Source of the DNA: Ralstonia sp. RRA
Lineage (GTDB): Bacteria; Pseudomonadota; Gammaproteobacteria; Burkholderiales; Burkholderiaceae
Direction of reading: 5' to 3'
Length of the DNA: 64,000 nt
Assembly (NCBI RefSeq): GCF_037023145.1
Contig: NZ_CP146092.1
Location: 992,001 to 1,056,000 of the forward strand
The stretch's first letter is position 1; each line of letters opens with the position of its first letter. A program made the translations under genes and the position numbers. This document shows, in pieces, positions 8,465 to 15,955 of the stretch. Under the pieces are notes generated by a model, which saw nothing but the letters and a program-made list of their open reading frames with translations, had not been told where the DNA came from and ran no database searches.

Positions 8465-9628
8465 ATGGCCACACCCGGCACCGTCGCGTCCGTTGAATGG
8501 ACCGACAGCAAGCGGTATCTCTGGATGCTCGGCGCGCTGACGATCACGCTACCGATGATTGCCGCCGCCCTGGCGCTGTCGACTGGGTGGCATCCGTTGT
8601 GGTGGGCTGGGCCGGTCATCGTGTTCACGATCATTCCGCTGCTCGATTACCTGATTGGCGACGACCGGGACAACCCGCCCGAAGAAGTCGTCCCCGAGCT
8701 GGAAAAGCAACGCTACTACCGCCGCATCGTCTATCTGGCGACCACCGTGCTCTACGTGAGCTTTGCCGTGGCGATGTGGGTGCTGCACACCTACGAGCTC
8801 ACTTGGTACGACTACATTGCGTTCGCGTTTTCACTGGGCGTGGTGACAGGCATCTCGATCAACACCGCGCACGAACTCGGCCACAAGACCAACGGCTTTG
8901 AGCGCTGGCTTGCCAAGATCACGCTGGCACCGGTGGCGTACGGGCACTTCTTCGTCGAGCACAACCGCGGCCACCACGTGCGGGTGGCCACACCAGCCGA
9001 CCCGGCGAGCGCACGCTTTGGTGAGTCGTTCTGGGAGTTTCTGCCGCGCACCGTGGTGGGCAGCGTCAAATCCGCCTGGGCGCTGGAGAAGCAGCGCCTT
9101 GAGCACAACGGGCATTCGGTGTGGTCGTGGCGCAATGACGTGCTCAATGCCTGGGCGATGACGGTGGTACTGTGGGCTGTGTGCATCGCCTTTGTCGGCC
9201 TCAAGGCTGTGCCTTTCCTGCTGATCCAGGCGGTGTATGGGGCTTCATTGCTGGAGGTGGTGAACTATCTGGAGCACTACGGCCTGTGCCGCAAGCAACT
9301 GCCCAGCGGCCGCTACGAGCGTTGCACGCCGCAGCATTCGTGGAACAGCAATCACGTGGTGACGAACCTGTTCCTGTATCAACTGCAGCGCCATGCCGAC
9401 CATCACGCCAACCCGACGCGTTCGTTCCAGGCGCTGCGTCACTTCGAGCATTCACCGCAATTGCCCGCCGGCTATGCCGCGATGGTGCTGCTGGCCTATG
9501 TGCCGCCGCTGTGGTTTCGCGTGATGAACCCGCGCGTGATTGCGCACTACCAAGGGGACATGTCGCAGGCAAACATCAAGCCGTCGATTCGCGCACAGGT
9601 CGTGGCGCAGTATCCGGCGCGCGCCTGA
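8465..9628 (+). CDS. alkB: Alkane 1-monooxygenase (membrane non-haem di-iron hydroxylase)
   Basis: A 387-residue integral-membrane hydroxylase that oxidises the terminal methyl of medium-chain n-alkanes to 1-alkanols, using electrons from rubredoxin and rubredoxin reductase. The diiron histidine boxes are complete: HELGH (136-140), EHNRGHH (165-171) and LQRHADHH (307-314). The AlkB signature NYLEHYG (267-273) is also present. Hydrophobic helices lie at about 20-40, 46-62, 88-108, 115-133 and 230-262. No rubredoxin gene is in this window. The AraC gene downstream is the likely regulator. An AGGAGGA site fixes the start. Confidence 0.96.
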   Translation: MATPGTVASVEWTDSKRYLWMLGALTITLPMIAAALALSTGWHPLWWAGPVIVFTIIPLLDYLIGDDRDNPPEEVVPELEKQRYYRRIVYLATTVLYVSFAVAMWVLHTYELTWYDYIAFAFSLGVVTGISINTAHELGHKTNGFERWLAKITLAPVAYGHFFVEHNRGHHVRVATPADPASARFGESFWEFLPRTVVGSVKSAWALEKQRLEHNGHSVWSWRNDVLNAWAMTVVLWAVCIAFVGLKAVPFLLIQAVYGASLLEVVNYLEHYGLCRKQLPSGRYERCTPQHSWNSNHVVTNLFLYQLQRHADHHANPTRSFQALRHFEHSPQLPAGYAAMVLLAYVPPLWFRVMNPRVIAHYQGDMSQANIKPSIRAQVVAQYPARA

Positions 9629-9687
9629 CGTACGCACGGGGTTGGCGGCAGAATGTCGGGGTGATCACGGGACTGCCTACCCACGCC

Positions 9688-10590
9688 ATGAACACCGCCA
9701 TGCCTGCCTCCTTGCCAGAACCCGCTCCAATCAGCCTGCGATCCAGTGATGGCTTCGGCTGGCAAGGCTTTGCCGCCACGCTGCTCGGCATCCGCCCAGG
9801 AACGTACCGCGTGCCGGCCATGGAGGCTCACCGCATCAATGTGCATATCGGTGCGCCTGTCCGGGCGAACTGCGTGTGCGACGGCCGCCGCTATTCCCGC
9901 ATCCAGGCGCATGGTGATGCGGACGTGATCCCCGCCGGGTTGCCCGGCATGTGGACGGACGATGCCGACTGCCGCATCCTCCGGATCGCCATCAGCGACG
10001 TGTTCGTACGGAGCATCGGCGAGCAGGTTGGGGCGCCGGCGGCACAGATCGCGCCGCATCTGCAATGGCGCGATGCGCGCGTGCATTACTTGGCGGCAGC
10101 GCTCGGCGCAGAGCTGGAAGCGGAAGACACCTCCGACGCGCTGTATGCAGAAAGCCTGTGCACGGCGCTGGTGGTGCGCTTGCTGAACAGCAGCCGTGAG
10201 GTTGCCGCCGCTGCGGCCGACAGCGCACGCACCTTGGCCCCCCGTATGGCCGCACGCGTGATCGACTACATCGAAGCCCATCTGCATCAGCGGCTGACGC
10301 TGGCTGAACTGGCGGCACAGACCGGCCTGAGCACGCCGCATTTCAAGGTGCTGTTTCGCGCAACACTGGGTGTGCCGGTGCATCGGTACGTCGTGCAGCG
10401 CCGGGTGGAGCGCGCGAAGGTGCTGCTGCTGGAGGGCCGGCGCAGCGCTTCACAGGTGGCGCTGGAGGTCGGCTTTGCACACCAGAGCCACCTGACGCAG
10501 TGGATGCAGCGACTGCTGGGCGTGACGCCGCGTGAAATCATCCGGGCAGGCCGGGCTGCCGCGACTGTTGCCGACACGCTCGCCGCATAG
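9688..10590 (+). CDS. AraC/XylS family transcriptional regulator
   Basis: A 300-residue regulator with an N-terminal cupin-like sensing half and a C-terminal double HTH at about residues 195-290. The latter contains LTLAELAAQTGLSTPHFKVLFRATLG and ASQVALEVGFAHQSHLTQWMQRLLGVTP, the AraC signature. The frame is open far upstream through alkB; ATG 9688 is taken as the start, and GTG 9661 is an alternative. AraC-type activators often adjoin alkB in Burkholderia and relatives, so control of alkB by alkanes is a reasonable guess, not shown by the sequence. Confidence 0.9.
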   Translation: MNTAMPASLPEPAPISLRSSDGFGWQGFAATLLGIRPGTYRVPAMEAHRINVHIGAPVRANCVCDGRRYSRIQAHGDADVIPAGLPGMWTDDADCRILRIAISDVFVRSIGEQVGAPAAQIAPHLQWRDARVHYLAAALGAELEAEDTSDALYAESLCTALVVRLLNSSREVAAAAADSARTLAPRMAARVIDYIEAHLHQRLTLAELAAQTGLSTPHFKVLFRATLGVPVHRYVVQRRVERAKVLLLEGRRSASQVALEVGFAHQSHLTQWMQRLLGVTPREIIRAGRAAATVADTLAA

Positions 10591-10695
10591 CCGGCACAAC
10601 CCGATCCTCCATTCCTGCCAGATTCCTCCGTTCCTGCAAGTTCGCATTGCGGGGGCGGCCTAAGCTCGCGTCTCTCATCTGAAAGGAGCGCGAGC

Positions 10696-11586
10696 ATGTA
10701 CGTCATCTTTGGGGCATCGGGCAAGGTCGGGCGTGCCACGGCCATTGCGTTGCGCAACACCGGTCGCCCTGTGCGCGCGGTGGTGCGCCAGGCCAAGCAG
10801 GGCGAGGTGCTGGCCAAGATTGGCTGCGAAATCGTCTGCGCCGATCTGACCGACCCCGCCACGGTTGCCCCCGCCATCAAGGGCGCCACGGCGGTGCAGA
10901 TCCTGTGCCCGGTGCCGGTCGGCGACGCGGACCCTGCATCGACCATGCAGCGCATGATCGACGTTGCCGCCGATGCGCTGCGTGCCAACCCGCCACCGGC
11001 CGTGCTGGCGCTGTCGGACTACGGTGCAGAACTGGACCGGGGTACCGGCCTGACGCGCTTGTTCCACTTGCTGGAAGAACGGCTCAAGCCGCTACCTACG
11101 CACCTGACGCTGCTGCGCTCGGCGGAGCACGCGCAGAACTGGGCGGCGATGCTGCCCGTGATGCTGGCGACGGGGCGGCTGCCGAGTCTGCACAGTCCGT
11201 TAGACCGGGCGTTTGCGACCGTCTCAACGCAGGACGTAGGCGCGCTGGCTGCCGAGTTGCTGCTTGAGGTGCCATCTACCAAAGCGCCGCGTATCGTCAG
11301 CGTGGAGGGGCCACGCCGCGTGAGCCTGATCGAGGTTGCGCGCGCCTTCAGCACTGTCGTCGGTCGCGAGGTCGTTGCCGACGCCGTACCGCGCGAAGCC
11401 TGGGCACCGATGCTGCAACGGGCCGGCTTGAGCGAAAACCATACGCAGCTGCTCACCGAGTTGTACGACGCCGTCAACGCGGGGCAGATCGATGTGGAGA
11501 AGGGCGTGTCCGAGCAGCGCTTTGGCAAGACCGAGTTGACGGATGCATTCACCGCGATGCTGGCCGCGCATGTGAAATCGAGATGA
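10696..11586 (+). CDS. NmrA-like NAD(P)-binding protein (atypical SDR)
   Basis: A 296-residue Rossmann protein starting MYVIFGASGKVGRATA, with the GxxGxxG dinucleotide motif at the very N-terminus and a basic VRAVVRQAKQ that suits NADP. It resembles NmrA/HSCARG and quinone oxidoreductase 2-type proteins, which act as redox sensors or reductases and lack the usual SDR Tyr-x3-Lys. An AAAGGAG-like ribosome site precedes the ATG. It follows the AraC gene by 105 bases. The substrate is unknown. Confidence 0.85.
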   Translation: MYVIFGASGKVGRATAIALRNTGRPVRAVVRQAKQGEVLAKIGCEIVCADLTDPATVAPAIKGATAVQILCPVPVGDADPASTMQRMIDVAADALRANPPPAVLALSDYGAELDRGTGLTRLFHLLEERLKPLPTHLTLLRSAEHAQNWAAMLPVMLATGRLPSLHSPLDRAFATVSTQDVGALAAELLLEVPSTKAPRIVSVEGPRRVSLIEVARAFSTVVGREVVADAVPREAWAPMLQRAGLSENHTQLLTELYDAVNAGQIDVEKGVSEQRFGKTELTDAFTAMLAAHVKSR

Positions 11587-11721
11587 CCCGATGATGTGAC
11601 CAGAGGGCGCAGCAGCCCGCAAATGCGAATGCCTCTTATGCGGATTTCTGTCTGCGCCTTCCGGTTATTTCGCGCAGCGCGCGTTGCGCCACTATGATCT
11701 CGGAAATTCCCTGGGGTCATC

Positions 11722-12507
11722 ATGCTGGTTGGACGTGTCACACGCGCTGTTTGGATGGCGGCTGTGCTCGGCGGCGCTGCGCTGCCCGCGCGCGCGGTCT
11801 TGCCTGACGAGATTCAGGTCTACACCGGCGACATCAATGCCCCAGGGCAATTCGGCCTGGAACTGCACCTGAACACCACGCCCAGCGGCATCGGAGAGCC
11901 CAGCTATCCGGGCGAGGTCACGACACCGCACGGGTGGCGTGCCACGGCGGAGTTCTCCTACGGGCTCACACCGTCGCTGGAGCTTGGGTTGTACGTGCCG
12001 ACCACGCTCACACGCGAGAACACGTATTACGTAACAGGCCCCAAGGTGCGCCTGAAATGGATGCCGATCCGCCCCGAGGACGACGTGGGTCAGTTTGCCG
12101 GCGTCAACGTGGAGGTGGCCCACGTTGCCGGGCGCTTCGAGCAATCGCAGAACGCACTGGAGCTGCGGCCCATCTACGGGTACCAGGGCGAACGCTGGCT
12201 GTGGGCAGTCAACCCGGTGCTGGACTGGAACCTGTCCGGTCCGGGCCGCAGTGGCGTACCGGAGGCCGCGCCGAGCTTCAAAATTGCCCGCACGGTCACG
12301 ACGGGTGTGCGGGCAGGCATGGAGTACTACGCGGGTCTTGGACCCATCAACCACATCGCGCCGCTGCATGAGCAGCAGCACACGGTGTTCCTGGCGTTTG
12401 ACGTCGACCGCAAGCCCTTCGTCTTCAACTTCGGCATCGGGCGCGGCCTGACGCGCGCAACGGATCGCTGGACGTTGAAGTGGATCTTCGAGATTCCGTT
12501 CAGTTGA
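11722..12507 (+). CDS. Predicted exported beta-barrel protein, function unknown
   Basis: A 261-residue protein with a Sec signal (MLVGRVTRAVWMAAVLGGAA, cleaved near ARA). The mature part alternates beta strands rich in aromatic and small residues (GQFGLELHLNTTPSG, WRATAEFSYGLTPSLELGLYVPT, VRLKWMPI, WTLKWIFEIPF) and ends in a hydrophobic FS. This resembles small outer-membrane barrels of the MtrB/PP or meta-pathway phenol-degradation type, but I do not recognise a named family. No neighbour is obviously linked to it. Confidence 0.7.
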   Translation: MLVGRVTRAVWMAAVLGGAALPARAVLPDEIQVYTGDINAPGQFGLELHLNTTPSGIGEPSYPGEVTTPHGWRATAEFSYGLTPSLELGLYVPTTLTRENTYYVTGPKVRLKWMPIRPEDDVGQFAGVNVEVAHVAGRFEQSQNALELRPIYGYQGERWLWAVNPVLDWNLSGPGRSGVPEAAPSFKIARTVTTGVRAGMEYYAGLGPINHIAPLHEQQHTVFLAFDVDRKPFVFNFGIGRGLTRATDRWTLKWIFEIPFS

Positions 12508-12581
12508 GCCTTGGCCGCCGCGCCACGTAGCACCTATGCTTGGCAGCAACCGATTGCGCCGGGAACGCCCGGGAGGTCGCC

Positions 12582-13106
12582 ATGACGATCGACATCCGCT
12601 GCATTGCACTAGGATTGGTGTTATTCGCCTTTGCCGCGCACGCAGAAGACGACCTGCAGAATCGCGGCCACGATCCGTTCTTCCAGATCTCGTCGGGTGT
12701 AGCCAATTGCCCTGAACCTGCCGGCCCGCGCATCAGCGAGGCTGAATGGAAGCGCGATTCCCATCACCGTATCGAGCACGGCAACCACTGCTGGGTCGAG
12801 GGCCGTTGCCGCCTACCCAATGCCTTTGCCTACGACGACGAGATTGCCGAGACGGCGCAGCGGCGCCTGCAGTGGATGGCGATTCACGTGCCCGGCTGGA
12901 AGCAAAGTACGACGCTGTGGGTGACGGTGTGGCAGCGCTGGATGCTCGTGCAGGGATGCGTGGCGCCGGGCTATGCGTTCGAGCCGTTCATGACCGCGCT
13001 GCGCGACGTGCCGGATGTCGAGCGCTTCATCAACGAGACGACGGCACACCCGGAGCGCGGCGTGCCGTATGCGCTGTTCCACAAGGGCGCGGTTGCCAAG
13101 CCCTGA
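12582..13106 (+). CDS. Conserved exported protein, function unknown
   Basis: A 174-residue protein with a signal peptide (MTIDIRCIALGLVLFAFAAHA, then EDDLQNRGHD). The mature chain has several cysteines (VANCPEPAGP, NHCWVEGRCRLPN, QGCVAPG) that could form disulfides in the periplasm. GGGAGG 6 bases before the ATG fixes the start. It is not recognised beyond conserved-hypothetical status. It is convergent with the PEBP gene, whose stop lies 3 bases away. Confidence 0.75.
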   Translation: MTIDIRCIALGLVLFAFAAHAEDDLQNRGHDPFFQISSGVANCPEPAGPRISEAEWKRDSHHRIEHGNHCWVEGRCRLPNAFAYDDEIAETAQRRLQWMAIHVPGWKQSTTLWVTVWQRWMLVQGCVAPGYAFEPFMTALRDVPDVERFINETTAHPERGVPYALFHKGAVAKP

Positions 13107-13109
13107 TCT

Positions 13110-13685
13110 TCAGGGCTTGTGCTTCTGATAGGTACCGACGAGCTCCGCCTCGGCAATGACGTGACCGCGCATGGCACGTTCCAGCGCCGCCTTGTCGGGT
13201 GCGCCCATCTCCGGCAGTTCCACGTTCAGCGCATAGAGCTTGTGATAGTAGCGATGGCGCCCGACGGGTGGGCAAGGGCCGCCGTACGCGGTGCGTTGCC
13301 AGTCGTTGGTGCCGGCGCGCGTGCCGGGTGGCAGTCCCTTGCGTGCTGCGTCTTCGGCGATGGCCGTTGCGCTGGGCGGGATGTTGTAGAGCAGCCAGTG
13401 CACCCAGGTCATCTTCGGTGCGGCGGGGTCCGGCGCGTCCGGATCGTCGACGATCAGCACCAGGCTGCGTGTGCCCTCCGGTGCGCCGGTCCAGGCCAGT
13501 GGTGGCGATGTATCCGAGCCTTCGCATGTGAGATGGCTGGGGATTTCGCCACCGGTGGCAAAAGCGGGTGAGGTCAGGGTGAGCGTCATGGCGGTTCTCG
13601 CTTTCACTTGAGCGGAGACGGGATGGCCGCATACGCCCGCCAGTAGCAACGTCAGGAAGCACCATTGGCAGGTTGCGCGCGACAT
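13110..13685 (-). CDS. Phosphatidylethanolamine-binding (YbhB/YbcL, Raf-kinase-inhibitor-like) protein, exported
   Basis: A 191-residue PEBP-fold protein with the family ligand-pocket motifs: VDDPDAPDP, TWVHWLLYNIPPSA and GPCPPVGRHRYYHKLYAL. An N-terminal hydrophobic stretch (FLTLLLAGVCGHPVSAQ) indicates export, unlike cytoplasmic E. coli YbhB. The shorter start MTLTLTSPAF (residue 33) would give the cytoplasmic form and cannot be excluded. The ligand in bacteria is unknown. It is the last of four co-directional genes reading out from the palindromic operator region near 15.1 kb. Confidence 0.87.
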   Translation of the reverse strand: MSRATCQWCFLTLLLAGVCGHPVSAQVKARTAMTLTLTSPAFATGGEIPSHLTCEGSDTSPPLAWTGAPEGTRSLVLIVDDPDAPDPAAPKMTWVHWLLYNIPPSATAIAEDAARKGLPPGTRAGTNDWQRTAYGGPCPPVGRHRYYHKLYALNVELPEMGAPDKAALERAMRGHVIAEAELVGTYQKHKP

Positions 13686-13759
13686 GATTGGAATTCCGTG
13701 GATCCTTTCAAGCTAGTGCGCAATGGCGGTGCCGACAAGCACCGCCGGGTTTGCTCCGC

Positions 13760-14134
13760 TCAGGCAAACCACCCTAGCACCAGGGCTGCCACCGCCGGCA
13801 CTGTCTGCACGTAGAGAATCCGCTTGCTGACCGTGATGGCGCCCCAGATGCCGGCCACCGCCACGCAGATCAACCCGAACAGCGCGAACGATGCGTTGAC
13901 CACCGGGTCCGGCGCCACCAGCCCAATCACCAGCGCCGCCACCAGGAAGCCGTTGTACAAGCCCTGGTTGGACGCCATCGCCGCGGTTTCTGCCGCCTTC
14001 TCTGGCGTGATGCGGAACACCTTGGGGCCGCGTGTCTTCCACAGCACCATCTCCAGCACGACGATGTAGACGTGGATCAGCAGCACCAGCAGATAGACGA
14101 TCAGGGCAAGGGTTTTGATCATGGCGTTTGTCAT
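13760..14134 (-). CDS. DUF1304 family membrane protein
   Basis: A 124-residue four-helix inner-membrane protein: helices at about 5-28 (LALIVYLLVLLIHVYIVVLE), 58-75, 80-98 and 107-122. The loop motif WKTRGPKVFRITPEKAAETAAMASNQGLYNG is diagnostic of DUF1304. The function is unknown. It lies 67 bases downstream of the MarR gene on the same strand, an arrangement consistent with a MarR-controlled envelope or drug-response unit. Confidence 0.88.
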   Translation of the reverse strand: MTNAMIKTLALIVYLLVLLIHVYIVVLEMVLWKTRGPKVFRITPEKAAETAAMASNQGLYNGFLVAALVIGLVAPDPVVNASFALFGLICVAVAGIWGAITVSKRILYVQTVPAVAALVLGWFA

Positions 14135-14201
14135 GTCAGGAATGAGCGTGCCGCCATGATAGAGATTTTGCGCCGCCTGCCTGCTCCCAGAAGGAGGGGT
14201 A

Positions 14202-14636
14202 TCAGCGCGCCGTCAGCACGCGGGCTTGGGCAAAGGTGTGCAGCGACGCTTCTGCCGATGCGATGGATGCTGGCTCGATTGCCGTCAGCGCCTGGCCGCA
14301 GAGCCAGTCGATGGTCTCGCGTGCGTTGTGCGCGAGTGTCTTGCCTGCGGGGCGAATGGCGATCTGGCGGCCCGCGTGCGTGCTTCGGCGCTCGACCAGG
14401 CCGATCTTCTCCAGCGCCAGCACGCGCTGGAGCACGGCAGGGCGTGGCAGCCCGAGCGGCTGCGCACATTCCGCAAGGCTGGCGTGGCTGTCCGCATGTG
14501 AGGCCAGCCAATCCAGCAGCACGAAATCAGCGAAGTCGACGCCGTAGTGCGTGCCGAGCTTGTCGTCGAGTTTGCGCCGCAGGCTGGCCTGCGCGCGCTG
14601 CACCGCCATGCAGAACGTGAATCCGGCGGTGCTCAT
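14202..14636 (-). CDS. MarR family transcriptional regulator
   Basis: A 144-residue winged-helix regulator. HTH and wing: SLAECAQPLGLPRPAVLQRVLALEKIGLVERRSTHAGRQIAIRPAGKTL. Helices at both ends form the MarR dimer interface. The start overlaps the stop of the upstream GIY-YIG gene by 4 bases (ATGA), so the two are translationally coupled. MarR proteins bind 16-20-bp palindromes as dimers; the paired ACCCGGGT palindromes at 15071-15112 upstream of this operon are the obvious candidates for autoregulation. Confidence 0.92.
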   Translation of the reverse strand: MSTAGFTFCMAVQRAQASLRRKLDDKLGTHYGVDFADFVLLDWLASHADSHASLAECAQPLGLPRPAVLQRVLALEKIGLVERRSTHAGRQIAIRPAGKTLAHNARETIDWLCGQALTAIEPASIASAEASLHTFAQARVLTAR

Positions 14637-15007
14637 GCCGTGTGCTCCGCGTTCTCATAGGCGGACGCGCCTTGGCATGGGATCTCCTGGCGCCAGAGCG
14701 TCACCAGCGTTTCCAGTTCGTGCGCCGCATCAAAATCCGGCGTCTCGCGGTGCTTGACCAGATCGAGCACCTCAAACACGAAGCTTGATTCACCGTGGTC
14801 CGCCCAGTCCTTGCGCAGCAGCGCGTTGGCATGGGTGCCGTGCTTCAGCTCGAACTGGTGGCGGTTGAGCGTGCCTTGCGCGTTCGTGCTGCCCTTGACC
14901 AGCGCCCGGCCGGTGATGAGGTTGCGGATGGCATAAACACCCCAGCCTGCGCCTGCGCGGCTTCGGGTCTCCAGGTACTGGCGTTTCAGCTCCCGTCGGT
15001 CAGTCAT
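14633..15007 (-). CDS. GIY-YIG nuclease-fold protein
   Basis: A 124-residue protein with a single GIY-YIG-like domain. GVYAIRNLITGRALVKGSTNAQGTLNRH replaces the usual GIY-x10-YIG core, so the second YIG motif is degenerate (VKGS). A helix FELKHGTHANALLRKDW and an acidic FVFEVLDLV stretch follow, as in the stand-alone YhbQ/UPF0213-like and LuxR-associated GIY-YIG proteins. It may bind rather than cut nucleic acid. It is the promoter-proximal gene of the MarR operon, an odd partner for a MarR regulator. Confidence 0.8.
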   Translation of the reverse strand: MTDRRELKRQYLETRSRAGAGWGVYAIRNLITGRALVKGSTNAQGTLNRHQFELKHGTHANALLRKDWADHGESSFVFEVLDLVKHRETPDFDAAHELETLVTLWRQEIPCQGASAYENAEHTA

Positions 15008-15070
15008 GGTGGGTCCTTGTGCGATGCATGTGTGGTGCCGCCTGCGTTGATAGGCGGGCGTCGTCTTCTA

Positions 15071-15112
15071 ATTATTACCCGGGTAATAATGGTTGGTCAA
15101 TAATACCCGGGT
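15071..15112. promoter_or_regulatory. Tandem palindromic operator-like sites (ACCCGGGT core)
   Basis: A perfect 20-bp palindrome at 15071-15090 (core TTACCCGGGTAA) is followed by a second ACCCGGGT core at 15105-15112 with AT-rich flanks. The centres are 28 bp apart. The sites fill the gap between the divergent GIY-YIG/MarR operon and the dienelactone-hydrolase gene, as expected for a MarR operator that also covers the promoters. Binding is inferred. Confidence 0.65.
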
Positions 15113-15223
15113 TAAATGTTTGACGCGTGTGCTTTCGAACACTTGGCCTGTTGCGGGGGCGGCTGCAAATTTCACCGCCCGCGGCTATGCTGTGCGCTTT
15201 CGTTTCAGGCAAAGGAGCCACGC

Positions 15224-15940
15224 ATGACTGCACCGCAAGGATCCATGATCTCGTTCAAGCGCCCGGATGGGCAGGAACTCCAGGGCTATCTGGCCAAGCC
15301 GGCCAAAACGGAGGGCGCCCCCGGGGTGGTCGTCATCCAGGAGTGGTGGGGCCTGAACGACCAGATTCGTGGCGTGGCCGACCGTCTGGCGCGCGCCGGC
15401 TACGTGGCGCTGGTGCCCGATCTGTATCGCGGCACGATGACGGTGGAAGAGGAAGAAGCCCACCACCTGATGAGCAACCTGAACTTTGGCGATGCGGCCA
15501 CGCAAGACGTGCGCGGCGCCGTGCAATACCTCAAGCAGACCTGCGACCGCGTGGGCGTGACGGGCTACTGCATGGGCGGCGCGCTCACGCTGCTGGCGCT
15601 ATGTAATGTGCCGGAGGCCGCCGCAGGCGTGGTGTGGTACGGCTTCCCGCCGCTGGAATACATCGATGCCTCGAAGATCAAGGTGCCGGTGCAGGGCCAC
15701 TGGGGCACGCAAGACACCGCCTTCAAGATCGAAACGGTGGACGCACTGGAGAAGAAGCTGGTGGACGCCGGCGTCGATGTCGACTTCCATCGCTATCTTG
15801 CGCATCACGCCTTCGCCAACGAAACGGCCGTCGGCGAGAACCGCATCGCCATCACGCAGTACGACCCGGTGTGGGCGCAGCACGCGTGGGATCGTGCACT
15901 GACGTTCTTCGGCCGTACGCTCTGGCCGAACAAGGGCTAA
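15224..15940 (+). CDS. Dienelactone hydrolase family protein
   Basis: A 238-residue alpha/beta hydrolase of the dienelactone hydrolase family, which opens carboxymethylenebutenolide in chloroaromatic breakdown or hydrolyses related esters. The catalytic nucleophile is Cys116 in GVTGYCMGGA, the acid is the Asp in HWGTQDTAF, and the base is the His in LAHHAFANET. This Cys-Asp-His triad is characteristic. AAAGGAG upstream fixes ATG 15224. No other aromatic-ring genes lie nearby, so a general detoxifying role under MarR control is as likely as a ring-cleavage role. Confidence 0.92.
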   Translation: MTAPQGSMISFKRPDGQELQGYLAKPAKTEGAPGVVVIQEWWGLNDQIRGVADRLARAGYVALVPDLYRGTMTVEEEEAHHLMSNLNFGDAATQDVRGAVQYLKQTCDRVGVTGYCMGGALTLLALCNVPEAAAGVVWYGFPPLEYIDASKIKVPVQGHWGTQDTAFKIETVDALEKKLVDAGVDVDFHRYLAHHAFANETAVGENRIAITQYDPVWAQHAWDRALTFFGRTLWPNKG

Positions 15941-15955
15941 AGCGCTAACGCTTCA

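Noticed and set aside
9172..9687. 172-codon N-terminal extension of the AraC regulator
   Set aside because: It overlaps the end of alkB in another frame and has no protein-like composition; the regulator starts at 9688.
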